In this document: one piece after another, positions 51,598 to 61,160 of the stretch | Numbering within the stretch: the stretch's first letter is position 1 | Layout: each line of letters starts with the position of its first letter | From: Streptomyces odonnellii | GTDB taxonomy: Bacteria > Actinomycetota > Actinomycetes > Streptomycetales > Streptomycetaceae | Reading direction: 5' to 3' | Assembly: GCF_000981895.1 (NCBI RefSeq) | Contig: NZ_LATD01000020.1 | Location: 1 to 64,000, forward strand | Length of the DNA: 64,000 nucleotides | The notes under the pieces: model-generated | What the model was told of the DNA's origin: nothing | Seen by the model: only the letters and a program-made list of their open reading frames with translations | The model's database searches: none | Translations under genes and position numbers: made by a program

Positions 51598-52016
51598 TCA
51601 GAAGTCCAGCTCGATGTAGTCGATGTCCGTGAACTCCACGAGCAGGCCGTCCGCGCGGCGGCCACGGTCCTTGAAGTAGATCTCCTGGAGGCCTTCGGCC
51701 GCGATGTCCCGGAGCTGCTGCTCGGACGCGCCGGTGGCCCGGGCGTCGAAGAGGCGCGCCGCGTAGGCGGGGGGAAGTGCCTGGGTGATGAGGCGGATCC
51801 GGCTGTCGTCGGTGGTGCCGGGGGCCGCGGTGAACCCGAATCTCGCGCGGGTCTCAATTCCCAGCTCGCCAGTGTGGCCCGGCGCACCTTGAGCGCCGTG
51901 GCGACCTGGTCCTGGCTCAGACCGTGCGCCTTCCGCAGCCGCTCCCGCTCCGCCGGGGGAGGAAGCGGCGACTGCCCGGCGATCAGGGCATCGACCGCGT
52001 CGAACAACTCGGACAT
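51598..52016 (-). pseudogene. HTH-type regulator remnant, fusion or frameshift
   Basis: The N-terminal frame from ATG 52016 (RBS GGGAGGT) encodes a helix-turn-helix similar to Tap/Xre-like proteins: PLPPPAERERLRKAHGLS, DQVATALKVRRATLASWE. Near 51860 the frame turns into Pro/Arg junk. The next frame from about there reads FGFTAAPGTTDDSRIRLITQ and a credible C-terminus ending DIDYIELDF at 51598. The two sensible parts do not align with one known protein, so a deletion fusing two genes, or a frameshift, is likely. No function assigned. Confidence 0.55.
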
Positions 52017-52161
52017 GGAGCACCTCCCACCCACAGCCATCGCCGGAACAGACTTCCGGCGTACCGGCCGCCGTACATTCCGCGCACATCTTACGCACGC
52101 GGCGCGATCACCCGGAGACCCCCGGATCCGGGCCGACAGCGCGCCCGGACAGCCGCGCCGG

Positions 52162-52431
52162 TCACGGTATGTCGCCCGCCCAGTCCCAGTGGGCCGGGGC
52201 CGCTGGTCTCGGGGCGTACAGCGTATGGCCGCCGGAGCCATGGGCGCCGATTTCGGTGGGCAGCACGGCCCCCTCCCGGAGCTGCTGGTCACTCCAGCCG
52301 GTGACGTCCAGGAGCAGGCCGTCCAGCGGTCCGGCCACCAGTTCGCGGTAGACATGGCCGGGCCGCGGTCCCGGGTCGGGATCGTCGTGGTCGGCTCCGT
52401 ACACGCGCCGTCGCCGTAGTAGTTCGTCCAT
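52162..52431 (-). CDS. Small conserved-looking hypothetical protein
   Basis: 89 residues starting MDELLRRRRVYGADHDD at ATG 52431. The centre VYRELVAGPLDGLLLDVTGW and the end HTLYAPRPAAPAHWDWAGDIP are compact and non-repetitive, with a Gly-Pro-Leu-Asp-Gly core. I believe similar small proteins recur in streptomycetes but cannot name a family or role. It sits 48 bp before the aminotransferase stop on the same strand and 145 bp upstream of the HTH remnant. Confidence 0.6.
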   Translation of the reverse strand: MDELLRRRRVYGADHDDPDPGPRPGHVYRELVAGPLDGLLLDVTGWSDQQLREGAVLPTEIGAHGSGGHTLYAPRPAAPAHWDWAGDIP

Positions 52432-52479
52432 GACCGGCAGCATCGCACCCGCCACTGACAATGCCCCGGACGGCCGTCG

Positions 52480-53685
52480 TCAGCTACCCAGTTCCGCGAC
52501 CGCTGACAGCAGGCGGTCGACGTCGGAGCGGTCGTTGTAATGGACGAGACCGGCGCGGACCGCGCCGCCCGTGTCGCGCAGTCCCAGCGCACCGGTCAGC
52601 TCCCAGGCGTAGCAGTGACCGCTCCAGACGTTCACCCGGCGGGCCGCGAGGTGCTCGGCGACCTCCGCCGGGGTGTGGCCCGCCACCCGGAAGTAGGCGG
52701 TCGCGGTGCGCCGCGCGGGCTTGCCGTACAGGGTGACGCCGGGCAGTTCCTCCAGCCCGCGCAGCATGACCGCGAACAGCTCGCTCTCGTACGACTCGAC
52801 CGCGCCCATGGCGGCGAGCAGCCGCTCGCGCCGGCTTCCCGCCCCGGGGCCGGCCAGTCCGGCCAGGTGGTCGACGGCGGCGGCGACCCCGGCGAAGTCG
52901 GCGAAGGGCGGTGTTCCGGTCTCGAAGCGGAGCGGTACGGACCGGGGCGAGCAGGCCAGTTGGTCGGGGTGCAGTGTCTCCAGCAGCGCCGGGTCCGCGG
53001 CGACCGCGCCGATGTGCGGACCGGACCACTTGTACGCGCTGGTGGCGTAGAAGTCGGCGCCGAGCGCGGTGACGTCGACCGGGCCGTGCGGGGTGGCGTG
53101 CACCCCGTCCACGTAGGTCAGGGCGCCGGCCGCGTGCGCCTTGGCGGTGATGGCGGCGACATCGGGGCGGGTGCCCAGGATGTTGCTGGCCGCCGTGACC
53201 GCCACCAGCCGGGTGCGCTCGCCGAGCAGGGTGTCGTACTGCTCCACCGGTAGTTCGCCCGTCGCCGGGTCGGCCTCCGCCCACCGTACGGTCGCGCCCG
53301 CGCGGTCCGCGGCCTGCACCCAGGGCCGGATGTTCGCGTCGTGGTCGAGCCGGGAGACCACGATCTCGTCGCCGGGCCGCCAAGCCGCGGAGAGTATCTG
53401 GGAGAAGCGGTAGACGAGCGAGGTGGTGTTCTGGCCGAGGACGATGCCCTCCGGGACTCCGCCCACCAGATCGGCGACCGCCCGTCGGCACTCGCCGACG
53501 ATCTCGCCCGCGTACCGGCTCGCCGGGAAGGCACCACCCGCGTTGCCGATGCCCGCCCGATAGGCATCGGTGACGGCGTCGATGACCGCGGTGGGCACCT
53601 GGGTGCCGGCCGCGCCGTCGAGATAGGCCGTGCCGTCGTGGAGCGCGGGGTAGAGCGCGCGTACCGAGGCCACATCAAAGGTCAT
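52480..53685 (-). CDS. Class V aminotransferase (cysteine desulfurase-like)
   Basis: 401 residues of the PLP fold type I, class V. The N-terminus (MTFDVASVRALYPALHDG) and the YLDGAAGTQVP opening are typical; GQNTTSLVYRFSQIL binds the cofactor phosphate, an Asp in YVDGVHATPHGP contacts the pyridine, and the PLP Lys is in ATSAYKWSGPH. No C-terminal active-site Cys loop like NifS is obvious; WSGHCYAW contains a Cys that could serve. It may be a desulfurase, selenocysteine lyase or kynureninase-like enzyme. ATG 53685 chosen. Confidence 0.85.
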   Translation of the reverse strand: MTFDVASVRALYPALHDGTAYLDGAAGTQVPTAVIDAVTDAYRAGIGNAGGAFPASRYAGEIVGECRRAVADLVGGVPEGIVLGQNTTSLVYRFSQILSAAWRPGDEIVVSRLDHDANIRPWVQAADRAGATVRWAEADPATGELPVEQYDTLLGERTRLVAVTAASNILGTRPDVAAITAKAHAAGALTYVDGVHATPHGPVDVTALGADFYATSAYKWSGPHIGAVAADPALLETLHPDQLACSPRSVPLRFETGTPPFADFAGVAAAVDHLAGLAGPGAGSRRERLLAAMGAVESYESELFAVMLRGLEELPGVTLYGKPARRTATAYFRVAGHTPAEVAEHLAARRVNVWSGHCYAWELTGALGLRDTGGAVRAGLVHYNDRSDVDRLLSAVAELGS

Positions 53686-53925
53686 CGCCGGTTTCCTCTC
53701 ACTGATTCCTCGCGCCGCGGCGGATCGCACCGCACCGCACCAGAAGCGCAAGCGCGTCCGCCTCCGCGCCCACGGCCACGTCCGCGCGCACCCATGATGG
53801 ATCCCGGCCCGGTCCCCGCGCCATGGCGCCCCCGTCCGGTCGAGCCGCGGACCCCGCCGCGCCGAACAGTGGCCGGGCCTACGACCGACATCCGCTCTCC
53901 GCCCGGCGGCAGTTGGTCCGGGGGC

Positions 53926-54708
53926 TCAGATCACGCCCAGACCCCGGGCCCGCGTCACCGCCTCGGACAGACCGTGGACCATGGGCTCTCCATGCCCGGG
54001 GAAGAGCGTCGGATCGCCGCCCTGCCCGGCGCCCGCGGCGAGTTCGGAGAGCCGGTCGAGCGAGGCGAGCGCCCCGGCGCTGTCGTGGCTGAAGCCCCGG
54101 CACATCAGCCGGGGTCCGCGGGCGCCGGTGAGCCCGTCGTACGTCACGAGCGCGTCGCCGGTGAAGACCGCGCCGTGCCCGGGGAAGACATACGCGGCGC
54201 TGCCGGGGGTGTGGCCGGGCAGCGGCACCGCTTCCGGCGCGCCGGGCACCCCGGTGAGGACGAGCCGGCTCTGGAAGGTGCCCGGCCGGGGCACGGGTGC
54301 GGGCCGGAAGCCGCCCCGGCGCGCCAGGTGCAGGGGCAGCGCGAGCGCCGCGGGCCGGCGGAGCAGATACGGCACGATGGCGCGCTCCGGCTTCGGGCCG
54401 GCCAGCGCCGGATTGGGGGCCGCCAGGGTCGGGGCGTCGGCGCGGTGGATCCATACCGCGGCGCCCGCCTCGCGCTGGAGCCTGGCCGCGAGACCGAGAT
54501 GATCGGGATGGGCATGGGTGAGCAGCACCGCCCTGATGTCGGTGACGGACGCGCCGAGGCCGGTGAGGGCATCGACGAGCATCGTCCAGTGCCCGGGAAG
54601 CCCCGCGTCCACGAGGACCAGTCCCTCCGGTTCCTCGACCGCGTAGAAGTTGACCAGGCTGTCGCCCAGACGGTGGACGCCCGGCGGGCCTTGCGGGGTC
54701 TGCTCCAC
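53926..54708 (-). CDS. MBL-fold metallo-hydrolase
   Basis: 260 residues of the metallo-beta-lactamase fold with the HAHPDHLG zinc motif (about residues 65-72), a third His in LPGHTPGSAAY, an Asp in FTGDAL and a final His in LFPGHGEP. All zinc ligands appear present, so it should be active as a hydrolase. Substrates in this family range from thioesters and lactones to glutathione adducts. It is divergent from the TetR gene over a 30-bp palindrome, so that regulator probably controls it. Confidence 0.88.
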   Translation of the reverse strand: MEQTPQGPPGVHRLGDSLVNFYAVEEPEGLVLVDAGLPGHWTMLVDALTGLGASVTDIRAVLLTHAHPDHLGLAARLQREAGAAVWIHRADAPTLAAPNPALAGPKPERAIVPYLLRRPAALALPLHLARRGGFRPAPVPRPGTFQSRLVLTGVPGAPEAVPLPGHTPGSAAYVFPGHGAVFTGDALVTYDGLTGARGPRLMCRGFSHDSAGALASLDRLSELAAGAGQGGDPTLFPGHGEPMVHGLSEAVTRARGLGVI

Positions 54709-54773
54709 GGCTGCTCCCAGATGTCCGGTCCGGCTGTGGCGACCGGACAGATGTGCGGACCGATTTCGACAGC

Positions 54774-54803
54774 GATTTCGATAGAATCGATTATACCGAA
54801 ATC
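54774..54803. promoter_or_regulatory. 30-bp palindrome, likely TetR operator
   Basis: Outer arms GATTTCG (54774-54780) and CGAAATC (54797-54803) flank a central AATCGATT (54785-54792), giving a palindrome with four mismatched positions between the divergent MBL and TetR genes. Confidence 0.65.
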
Positions 54804-54820
54804 AAGGGAGAGGCAGAGGC

Positions 54821-55459
54821 ATGCCCGAACCGGACCGGCCGCGGCGCGGCTACGACAGCAGCGGCAGACGGGAGGCGGCGGCCCGCAGCCGTGCCGCGAT
54901 CCTGGACGCCTGCCGGGAACTGCTGCTGTGCGACGGCTACCGGGCCGCCTCGGTCCAGGCCGTCGCCCGGCGCGCGGGGGTCTCCGTGCCGACGGTGTAC
55001 AAGGCGTTCGGCAGCAAGCAGGAGCTGGTGAAGGCCGTCTACGACACCACTCTGGCCGAGGACGACGCCCCGGTCCCGATGCATGCCAGACCGGAGCTAC
55101 GCGCCGTACTCGCGGAGCCCGACCCGGGCAGGAAGCTCGCCGGGTACGCGCGTTTCGTGGCGGGCGTCCATGAGCGGCTGGCCGGGCTGCTGCCCGTGCT
55201 GTCGGCGGCCGATCCGGAACTGGCCGAACTGGCGGCCGTCACCGACCGGGAACGGCTGGCCGGAACCGCCGCGTTCACCGGCCATCTGCTGGCGGCCGGG
55301 CTGCTGCGCCCCGGCCTGGACCCGGCCAGGGCGGCCGACGCCTGCTGGCTGCTGACATCCCCTCAGGTCCATGAGCGACTGACCCGCGAGCGCGGCTGGG
55401 CGAGGGCCGAGTACGAGGGGTGGCTGGCCCAGATGCTCACAGCCGCGCTGCTGCCGTGA
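54821..55459 (+). CDS. TetR family transcriptional regulator
   Basis: 212 residues. The N-terminal HTH is at about 20-65 with VQAVARRAGVSVPTVYKAFGSKQELV, here best recognised as ARRAGVSVPTVYKAFG. The C-terminal ligand domain is helical and Ala/Leu-rich. The divergent palindrome at 54774-54803 suggests autoregulation and control of the MBL-fold gene. It is not the obvious regulator of paa genes, since its palindrome differs from the 18-bp sites upstream of the thiolase and paaA. ATG 54821 follows GGGAGAGG. Confidence 0.88.
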   Translation: MPEPDRPRRGYDSSGRREAAARSRAAILDACRELLLCDGYRAASVQAVARRAGVSVPTVYKAFGSKQELVKAVYDTTLAEDDAPVPMHARPELRAVLAEPDPGRKLAGYARFVAGVHERLAGLLPVLSAADPELAELAAVTDRERLAGTAAFTGHLLAAGLLRPGLDPARAADACWLLTSPQVHERLTRERGWARAEYEGWLAQMLTAALLP

Positions 55460-55522
55460 CACGGCGAGGGCCAACGGCGCGCTGTGTGGCCGGTACCGGT
55501 CAGCGGGCGCAGGCCGTACCGG

Positions 55523-56866
55523 TCAGCCGGCGCGCAGATCCTTGACGCGGCGGATCTTGCCCACCGAGCGTTCCAGGGTGTCGGGGTCGACGACCAGGAC
55601 CTCGGCGCTCACCCCCACACCGTCCTTGATCCCCTGGGCGATCTCTCCCGCTGCGGCCTCGCGCCGTCCGCTCCCGGTGTCCGGGCGCGCTTCGACGCGT
55701 ACGGTCATATGGTCCAGCCTGCCCCTGCGCGACAGTTCGAGCTGGAAGTGCGGGGCGACACCGGGCGTACGCAGCACGATCTCCTCGATCTGGGTCGGAA
55801 AGAGATTCACCCCGCGCAGAATGAGCATGTCGTCGCTGCGGCCGGTGATCTTCTCGATGCGCCGGAACGCAGGACGGGCCGTGCCGGGCAGCAGCCGGGT
55901 CAGATCGCGGGTGCGGTAGCGGATGACGGGCAGCGCCTCCTTGGTGAGGGAGGTGAGCACGAGTTCACCGCTCCCGCCCTCGGCCACCGGTTCGTCGCCG
56001 AGGGGATCCACGGTCTCGGGCAGGAAGTGGTCCTCCCACACATGCAGCCCGTCCTTGGTGTCGACGCACTCCTGCGCCACACCGGGCCCGATCACCTCGG
56101 ACAGTCCGTAGATGTCGACGGCGTGGAGGTCCGCGCGCTCCTCTATCTCCCGGCGCATCTCCTCCGTCCACGGTTCGGCGCCGAAGATGCCGACCTTCAG
56201 GGAGCTGGTACGGGGATCGACGCCCTGCCGTTCGAACTCGTCGAGCAGGGTGAGCATGTACGAGGGCGTGACCATGATGATCTCGGGCCGGAAGTCCTGG
56301 ATGATCTGGACCTGGCGGGCGGTCATCCCGCCGGACGCGGGGATGACCGTGCACCCGGCCCGTTCCGCCCCGTAGTGCGCGCCGAGGCCTCCGGTGAACA
56401 GGCCGTATCCGTAAGAGATGTGCACCTTGTGCCCGGGCCGGCCGCCGGCGGCGCGGATCGAGCGGGCGATGACGTCGGCCCATACGGACAGGTCGTTCTC
56501 CGTGTAGCCGACCACCGTGGGGCGGCCGGTGGTGCCGCTGGAGGCGTGGATGCGGCGCACATCCGCCATGGGTACGGCGAACATGCCGAAGGGGTAGGTG
56601 TCGCGCAGATCCGCCTTGGTGGTGAAGGGGAAACGGGCGAGATCCGCCAGGGTGCGGCAGTCGTCGGGGCCGACTCCGGCCTCGTCGAACTTCTTCCGGT
56701 ACAGCTCCACATGGTCGTAGGCGTGCCGCAGGGTCGCCCGCAGCCGGGTGAGCTGAAGCGCCCTCAGCTCGTCGCGGGTCAACCGCTCGCCGTCGTCGAG
56801 CAGTTCGTACGGGAGCGGCTCGCCCCGGCGGATCCCCGCACCCGCCCGGCTCGTCGGACTGCCCAT
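55523..56866 (-). CDS. paaK: Phenylacetate-CoA ligase
   Basis: 447 residues of the adenylate-forming family. The ATP-binding motif is [15 protein letters not shown], the aromatic pocket and [12 protein letters not shown]-type segment are present, then [17 protein letters not shown], the RYRTRDL motif, and [18 protein letters not shown]. It activates phenylacetate with CoA and ATP, the first step of the pathway whose oxygenase is encoded downstream. ATG 56866 is chosen because GAAGGAGACACG precedes it. It is divergent from the thiolase gene. Confidence 0.95.
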   Translation of the reverse strand: MGSPTSRAGAGIRRGEPLPYELLDDGERLTRDELRALQLTRLRATLRHAYDHVELYRKKFDEAGVGPDDCRTLADLARFPFTTKADLRDTYPFGMFAVPMADVRRIHASSGTTGRPTVVGYTENDLSVWADVIARSIRAAGGRPGHKVHISYGYGLFTGGLGAHYGAERAGCTVIPASGGMTARQVQIIQDFRPEIIMVTPSYMLTLLDEFERQGVDPRTSSLKVGIFGAEPWTEEMRREIEERADLHAVDIYGLSEVIGPGVAQECVDTKDGLHVWEDHFLPETVDPLGDEPVAEGGSGELVLTSLTKEALPVIRYRTRDLTRLLPGTARPAFRRIEKITGRSDDMLILRGVNLFPTQIEEIVLRTPGVAPHFQLELSRRGRLDHMTVRVEARPDTGSGRREAAAGEIAQGIKDGVGVSAEVLVVDPDTLERSVGKIRRVKDLRAG

Positions 56867-56964
56867 CGTGTCTCCTTCGCGCATCGGTCGCCGCCGGGAC
56901 CCGGACCGGGCGTGCGCCGTGGACGCCGCCAGTGACCCGCGTCACCATTTCCGCCGTCTTGTGA

Positions 56965-56982
56965 ACCGACCGAACATTCGGT
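56965..56982. promoter_or_regulatory. PaaR-type palindrome between paaK and thiolase
   Basis: ACCGACCGAACATTCGGT is an 18-bp imperfect palindrome in the divergent paaK-thiolase promoter. It matches the reverse complement of the site before paaA except for a few central bases. Confidence 0.65.
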
Positions 56983-57071
56983 TAGCGTCGGCCTTGTCAA
57001 GGAATCAAGCATCGCCCTCGGCTGTCAAGAGGGGCGACGCATGCCCCGGAAACCCGCCGAGGAGCGCACCG

Positions 57072-58283
57072 ATGTCCGACGAGGTCTATCTGATCGACGG
57101 GGCCCGCACCCCGCAGGGCCGCTACGGCGGCGCCCTGGCCACCGTACGGCCGGACGATCTGGCGGCCCTCGTGGTCGGCGAGGCCGTCCGGCGCTCCGGG
57201 ATTCCGGGCGAGGCCGTGGACGAGGTGATCCTCGGCGCGGCCAACCAGGCCGGCGAGGACAACCGCGATGTGGCCCGGATGGCCGTACTGCTGGCCGGAC
57301 TTCCGCACACCGTGCCCGGGTACACCGTCAACCGGCTCTGTGCCTCGGGCCTGACCGCCGTGGCTTCCGCCGCGCAGTCCATCAGGTCCGGCGAGGCGGA
57401 GCTGGTGGTCGCGGGCGGCGCGGAGTCGATGACCCGTGCCCCCTGGGTGATGGCGAAGCCCGGCACGCCCTGGGCCAAGCCGGGCGAGATGTTCGACACC
57501 TCGCTGGGCTGGCGCTTCACCAATCCGCGCTTCGCCGCGGCCGACGCCGACGCCGGTTCCGAAGCGGCGAAGGTGACCCTGTCCATGGGCGAGACCGCCG
57601 AGGAGGTCGCCGCCCTCGACGGCATCACGCGCGCCGAGTCCGACGCCTTCGCGCTGCGCAGCCATCAGCGGGCCGTCGCGGCGCAGCGGGCGGGCCGCTT
57701 CGACCGGGAGATCGTGCCGGTCCCGGTCAAGGGCGGCGAGGTGACGGTCGACGAGGGCCCACGTCCCGGCACCACCCTGGAGAAGCTCGCCGGTCTGCGT
57801 ACGGTCTTCCGCAAGGACGGCATCGTCACCGCGGGCTCCTCCTCACCCCTGTCGGACGGGGCCGCGGCCCTGGTCGTGGCGAGCGCGGAGGCCGTCGAGC
57901 GGTACGGGCTCACCCCCCGGGCCCGGATCGTCACCGCCGCGTCGGCCGGCGTCCGGCCCGCCCTGATGGGCCTCGGCCCGGTGTCCGCCACCGAGAAGGC
58001 ACTCGCCCGCGCGGGCTGGCAGGCCGCCGAGCTGGGCGCGGTCGAGCTGAACGAGGCCTTCGCCGCGCAGGCCCTGGCCGTCGTACGGCGGCTGAAGCTC
58101 GACGAGGAGACCGTCAACGCGGACGGCGGCGCCATCGCCCTCGGCCATCCGCTCGGCTGTTCCGGGGCCCGTATCCTGCTCACGCTGCTGGGCCGCCTGG
58201 AGCGCGAGGACGTCCGCCGAGGCCTGGCCACCCTGTGCGTGGGCGTCGGCCAGGGCGTGGCGATGCTGGTGGAGCGGGTGTGA
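57072..58283 (+). CDS. Acetyl-CoA C-acyltransferase (thiolase), probably beta-ketoadipyl-CoA type
   Basis: 403 residues with all thiolase catalytic elements: [11 protein letters not shown] (nucleophile Cys), [13 protein letters not shown], the [17 protein letters not shown] His motif and [11 protein letters not shown] (second Cys). In the phenylacetate pathway the last step cleaves beta-ketoadipyl-CoA, so PaaJ is the natural reading. General beta-oxidation thiolase is the alternative. The ATG 57072 context is GGAGCGCACCG. A PaaR-type palindrome is 90 bp upstream; the paaABCDE genes start 116 bp after its stop. Confidence 0.9.
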   Translation: MSDEVYLIDGARTPQGRYGGALATVRPDDLAALVVGEAVRRSGIPGEAVDEVILGAANQAGEDNRDVARMAVLLAGLPHTVPGYTVNRLCASGLTAVASAAQSIRSGEAELVVAGGAESMTRAPWVMAKPGTPWAKPGEMFDTSLGWRFTNPRFAAADADAGSEAAKVTLSMGETAEEVAALDGITRAESDAFALRSHQRAVAAQRAGRFDREIVPVPVKGGEVTVDEGPRPGTTLEKLAGLRTVFRKDGIVTAGSSSPLSDGAAALVVASAEAVERYGLTPRARIVTAASAGVRPALMGLGPVSATEKALARAGWQAAELGAVELNEAFAAQALAVVRRLKLDEETVNADGGAIALGHPLGCSGARILLTLLGRLEREDVRRGLATLCVGVGQGVAMLVERV

Positions 58284-58365
58284 ACGACGGCCCGCACTTG
58301 CCCGAGGCCATCGACAACCCTCTTGGCGGGGCTCGTACCCCCGCAGTAAACTCGTCGTATCACAT

Positions 58366-58383
58366 ACCGAACGAACGGTCGGT
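58366..58383. promoter_or_regulatory. PaaR-type palindrome before paaA
   Basis: ACCGAACGAACGGTCGGT, whose reverse complement ACCGACCGTTCGTTCGGT closely matches the 56965-56982 site. It ends 16 bp before the paaA start. Confidence 0.7.
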
Positions 58384-58399
58384 TGGGAAGCTGGTAGCG

Positions 58400-59455
58400 A
58401 TGACCACGACAGACTCCGTCCCGCCCGCGGGCGCCGCTCCGTCCGCCGCGGCCGAGGCCGGTCCGGCCGGACCGGACCTCCAGGCGCACTTCGACGCGAC
58501 GATCGCACGGGATCAGCGGATCGAACCGCGCGACTGGATGCCCGACGGCTATCGCAAGACCCTGATCAGGCAGATCGCGCAACACGCCCACTCGGAGATC
58601 ATCGGCATGCAGCCGGAGGGCGAGTGGATCACCCGCGCGCCGTCGCTGCGCCGCAAGGCCATCCTCTTCGCCAAGGTCCAGGACGAGGCAGGCCACGGCC
58701 TCTATCTGTACTCCGCGGCCGAGACCCTGGGCGCCGACCGCGCGGATCTGACCGAGCGGCTGATCGAGGGGCGCCAGAAGTACTCCTCGATCTTCAACTA
58801 TCCGACGCCCAGCTTCGCCGATGTCGGGGTGATCGGCTGGTTCGTGGACGGCGCGGCGATCTGCAACCAGGTTCCGCTGTGCCGCAGTTCGTACGGTCCC
58901 TACGCGCGCGCCATGGTGCGGATCTGCAAGGAGGAGTCCTTCCATCAGCGGCAGGGCTACGAACTGCTGATGACGATGATGCGCGGCACCGACGCCCAGC
59001 GCGCGATGGTGCAGGACGCGGTGGACCGGTGGTGGTGGCCGTCACTGATGATGTTCGGCCCGCCCGACGGCGACTCCCCCAACTCGGCCGCGTCGATGGC
59101 CTGGAAGATCAAGCGGCACAGCAATGACGAGCTGCGCCAGCGGTTCGTCGACATGACCGTGCCGCAGGCCGAGAAGCTCGGTGTCACGCTGCCCGACCCG
59201 GAGCTGCGCTGGAACGAGGAGCGCGGACGCCATGACTTCGGCACCCCCGACTGGTCGGAGCTCCAGCGGGTGATCCGCGGCGACGGGCCGTGCAACGCGC
59301 AGCGCGTGGAGCGGCGGCGCGCCGCGCACGAAGAGGGCGCCTGGGTCCGCGAGGCCGCCACCGCGCACGCGGCCAGGCGCGCCGCCCGCGCGGCTGAAGC
59401 CGTCGGCACAGAAGCTCGTGGCGAAGTTCGTACGGAGAAGGGGACAGCGGCGTGA
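58400..59455 (+). CDS. paaA: Phenylacetyl-CoA epoxidase subunit PaaA
   Basis: 351 residues, the catalytic di-iron subunit of the multicomponent phenylacetyl-CoA 1,2-epoxidase. Iron ligands fit the ExxH-type pairs in [15 protein letters not shown] and [14 protein letters not shown]. The N-terminal 35 residues are Ala/Pro/Gly-rich and the C-terminus is a basic Ala/Arg helix, a longer tail than the E. coli protein. Its GTGA overlap with paaB begins a tightly coupled five-gene operon. ATG 58400 lies 16 bp after the operator, GGTAGCG being a weak ribosome site. Confidence 0.95.
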   Translation: MTTTDSVPPAGAAPSAAAEAGPAGPDLQAHFDATIARDQRIEPRDWMPDGYRKTLIRQIAQHAHSEIIGMQPEGEWITRAPSLRRKAILFAKVQDEAGHGLYLYSAAETLGADRADLTERLIEGRQKYSSIFNYPTPSFADVGVIGWFVDGAAICNQVPLCRSSYGPYARAMVRICKEESFHQRQGYELLMTMMRGTDAQRAMVQDAVDRWWWPSLMMFGPPDGDSPNSAASMAWKIKRHSNDELRQRFVDMTVPQAEKLGVTLPDPELRWNEERGRHDFGTPDWSELQRVIRGDGPCNAQRVERRRAAHEEGAWVREAATAHAARRAARAAEAVGTEARGEVRTEKGTAA

Positions 59456-59769
59456 CCGGCACCGAGGGGACGACGGCCGAGGAGGCCCCGCGCGAGTGGC
59501 CACTGTACGAGGTGTTCGTACGGGGCAAGCGCGGCCTCAACCATGTCCATGTCGGCTCGCTCCACGCGGCCGACGACGCCATGGCGCTCACCCATGCCCG
59601 TGACCTCTACACCCGGCGCAACGAGGGGGTCAGCATCTGGGTCGTACGGTCCCAGCACATCGCGGCCTCCACCCGCGACGAGAAGGATCCCTTCTTCGCA
59701 CCGAGCGCGGACAAGGTCTACCGCCACCCCACCTTCTACGACATCCCCGACGATGTCCCGCATATCTAG
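59452..59769 (+). CDS. paaB: Phenylacetyl-CoA epoxidase subunit PaaB
   Basis: 105 residues. It matches the small PaaB family: [31 protein letters not shown] and [14 protein letters not shown] followed by the [22 protein letters not shown] end. PaaB joins the PaaA and PaaC pairs into the active complex. GTG 59452 overlaps the paaA stop by 4 bp; the next gene starts 9 bp later. Confidence 0.95.
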   Translation: MTGTEGTTAEEAPREWPLYEVFVRGKRGLNHVHVGSLHAADDAMALTHARDLYTRRNEGVSIWVVRSQHIAASTRDEKDPFFAPSADKVYRHPTFYDIPDDVPHI

Positions 59770-59778
59770 GAGCCGGGC

Positions 59779-60642
59779 ATGAGCGACGACCACGTCTATC
59801 TGTCCCTGGCCGAGGGACATGACGACAGCGATGCCCGGTGGGCGTTCGGCACCGGCTTCGAGGATCCGCTGCACGGTGTGGACACGGCCGTGCCGGACGG
59901 CGTCGACGCGCGCGAGCTGGCCGCGCGCTGTCTGGCGCTCGCCGACGACGCGCTGGTCGAGGCGCAGCGCCTCGCCGAGTGGTGCACCCGCGCTCCGGAG
60001 CTGGAGGAGGAGGTGGCGCTCGCCAATATCGGGCTCGACCTCCTGGGCCAGGCCCGGCTGCTCTACGCGCGGGTGGGGCAGGTGGACGGCACCGGGCGCG
60101 ACGAGGACGCGTACGCCTACTTCCGGGACGCCGAGGACTTCCGCAATGTGCGCCTCGCCGAACTGCCCAACGGCGACTTCGCGTTCTCGATCGTGCGGCT
60201 GCTCGTGCTGTCCTGCTGGCGGCTGGCGCTGTTCGGGCGGCTCGCGTCCGCCGCGCCGGATCCGGTGCTGGCCGCCGTCGCGGCCAAGGGGGTCAACGAA
60301 CTCGCGTACCACCGCCAGTTCGCCGCCGACTGGACCCTGCGGCTGGGGGACGGTACGGACGAGTCGCACCGCAGAATGACCGCCGCGCTGCGGGAGATCG
60401 CCCCGTACGTCGGTGAACTCCTCGCCGTCGAGCCGGGGTTCGGGATCGACGCCGGGTCCGTACGGGACGAGGTGACGGAGGTGCTGGGCCAGGTCCTCGA
60501 CGCCGCGGGGCTCAGCCTTCCGGCGGACGGTGCCCAACCCCTCGGCGGCAGTGGCCGGGAGGGGGATCACACCGCTCATCTGGCGCCCCTGCTGGCCGAG
60601 TTGCAGAGCGTGGCCCGTGCCCTTCCGGAGGCGACATGGTGA
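59779..60642 (+). CDS. paaC: Phenylacetyl-CoA epoxidase subunit PaaC
   Basis: 287 residues of the ferritin-like fold, the structural partner of PaaA. Recognisable segments are EEEVALANIGLDLLGQARLLY, the DAEDFRNVRLAELPNGDFAFSIVRLL region and LAYHRQFAADWTLRLGDGTDES. It lacks a full di-iron ligand set, as expected for PaaC. It overlaps paaD by 7 bp (60636-60642). The GAGCCGGGC site precedes ATG 59779. Confidence 0.94.
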   Translation: MSDDHVYLSLAEGHDDSDARWAFGTGFEDPLHGVDTAVPDGVDARELAARCLALADDALVEAQRLAEWCTRAPELEEEVALANIGLDLLGQARLLYARVGQVDGTGRDEDAYAYFRDAEDFRNVRLAELPNGDFAFSIVRLLVLSCWRLALFGRLASAAPDPVLAAVAAKGVNELAYHRQFAADWTLRLGDGTDESHRRMTAALREIAPYVGELLAVEPGFGIDAGSVRDEVTEVLGQVLDAAGLSLPADGAQPLGGSGREGDHTAHLAPLLAELQSVARALPEATW

Positions 60643-61160
60643 CCACCGAGACCTCCGATCTTGTGGCGCGCCGGGCCCGTCGGGTCGCCGAGCGGGTCGC
60701 CGATCCCGAGCTGCCCATGCTCACCCTGGCCGACCTGGGTGTGCTGCGCGGCGTCGAGGTCGGGGCGGACGGTACGGTCGTCGCACGGCTGACGCCCACC
60801 TACTCGGGCTGCCCGGCGATGGCCGAGATGCGCGCCGATGTGGCCGCGCGGCTGCGGGAGGCGGGATTCGAACGGGTGGAGATCCGTACCGAGCTGGATC
60901 CACCCTGGACCACCGAGTGGATCACCCCGGCCGGCCGCCGGAAGCTGGCCGAGCACGGCATCGCACCACCCGGCCCGGTGCGCAGACGGCCCGCCGGGCC
61001 GGTCCCGCTGGAGCTGTCGGTCACCCGGCGGGCGGTCACCTGCCCGCGCTGCGGCTCGGCCGACACCGAGGAGACCTCGCGCTTCGCCTCCACCTCGTGC
61101 AAGGCGCTGTGGCGCTGCCGGGGCTGTCTGGAACCGTTCGAATACGTCAAGGAGATCTGA
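60636..61160 (+). CDS. paaD: Phenylacetyl-CoA epoxidase maturation subunit PaaD
   Basis: 174 residues. The N-terminus is a DUF59/MIP18-type domain (DPELPMLTLADLGVLRGV). The C-terminus has a four-Cys zinc ribbon, CPRCGSADTEETSRF and CKALWRCRGC, followed by the end FEYVKEI. The family assists assembly of the iron centre. Start and stop overlap both neighbours (paaC by 7 bp, paaE by 1 bp), showing translational coupling. Confidence 0.94.
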   Translation: MVTTETSDLVARRARRVAERVADPELPMLTLADLGVLRGVEVGADGTVVARLTPTYSGCPAMAEMRADVAARLREAGFERVEIRTELDPPWTTEWITPAGRRKLAEHGIAPPGPVRRRPAGPVPLELSVTRRAVTCPRCGSADTEETSRFASTSCKALWRCRGCLEPFEYVKEI

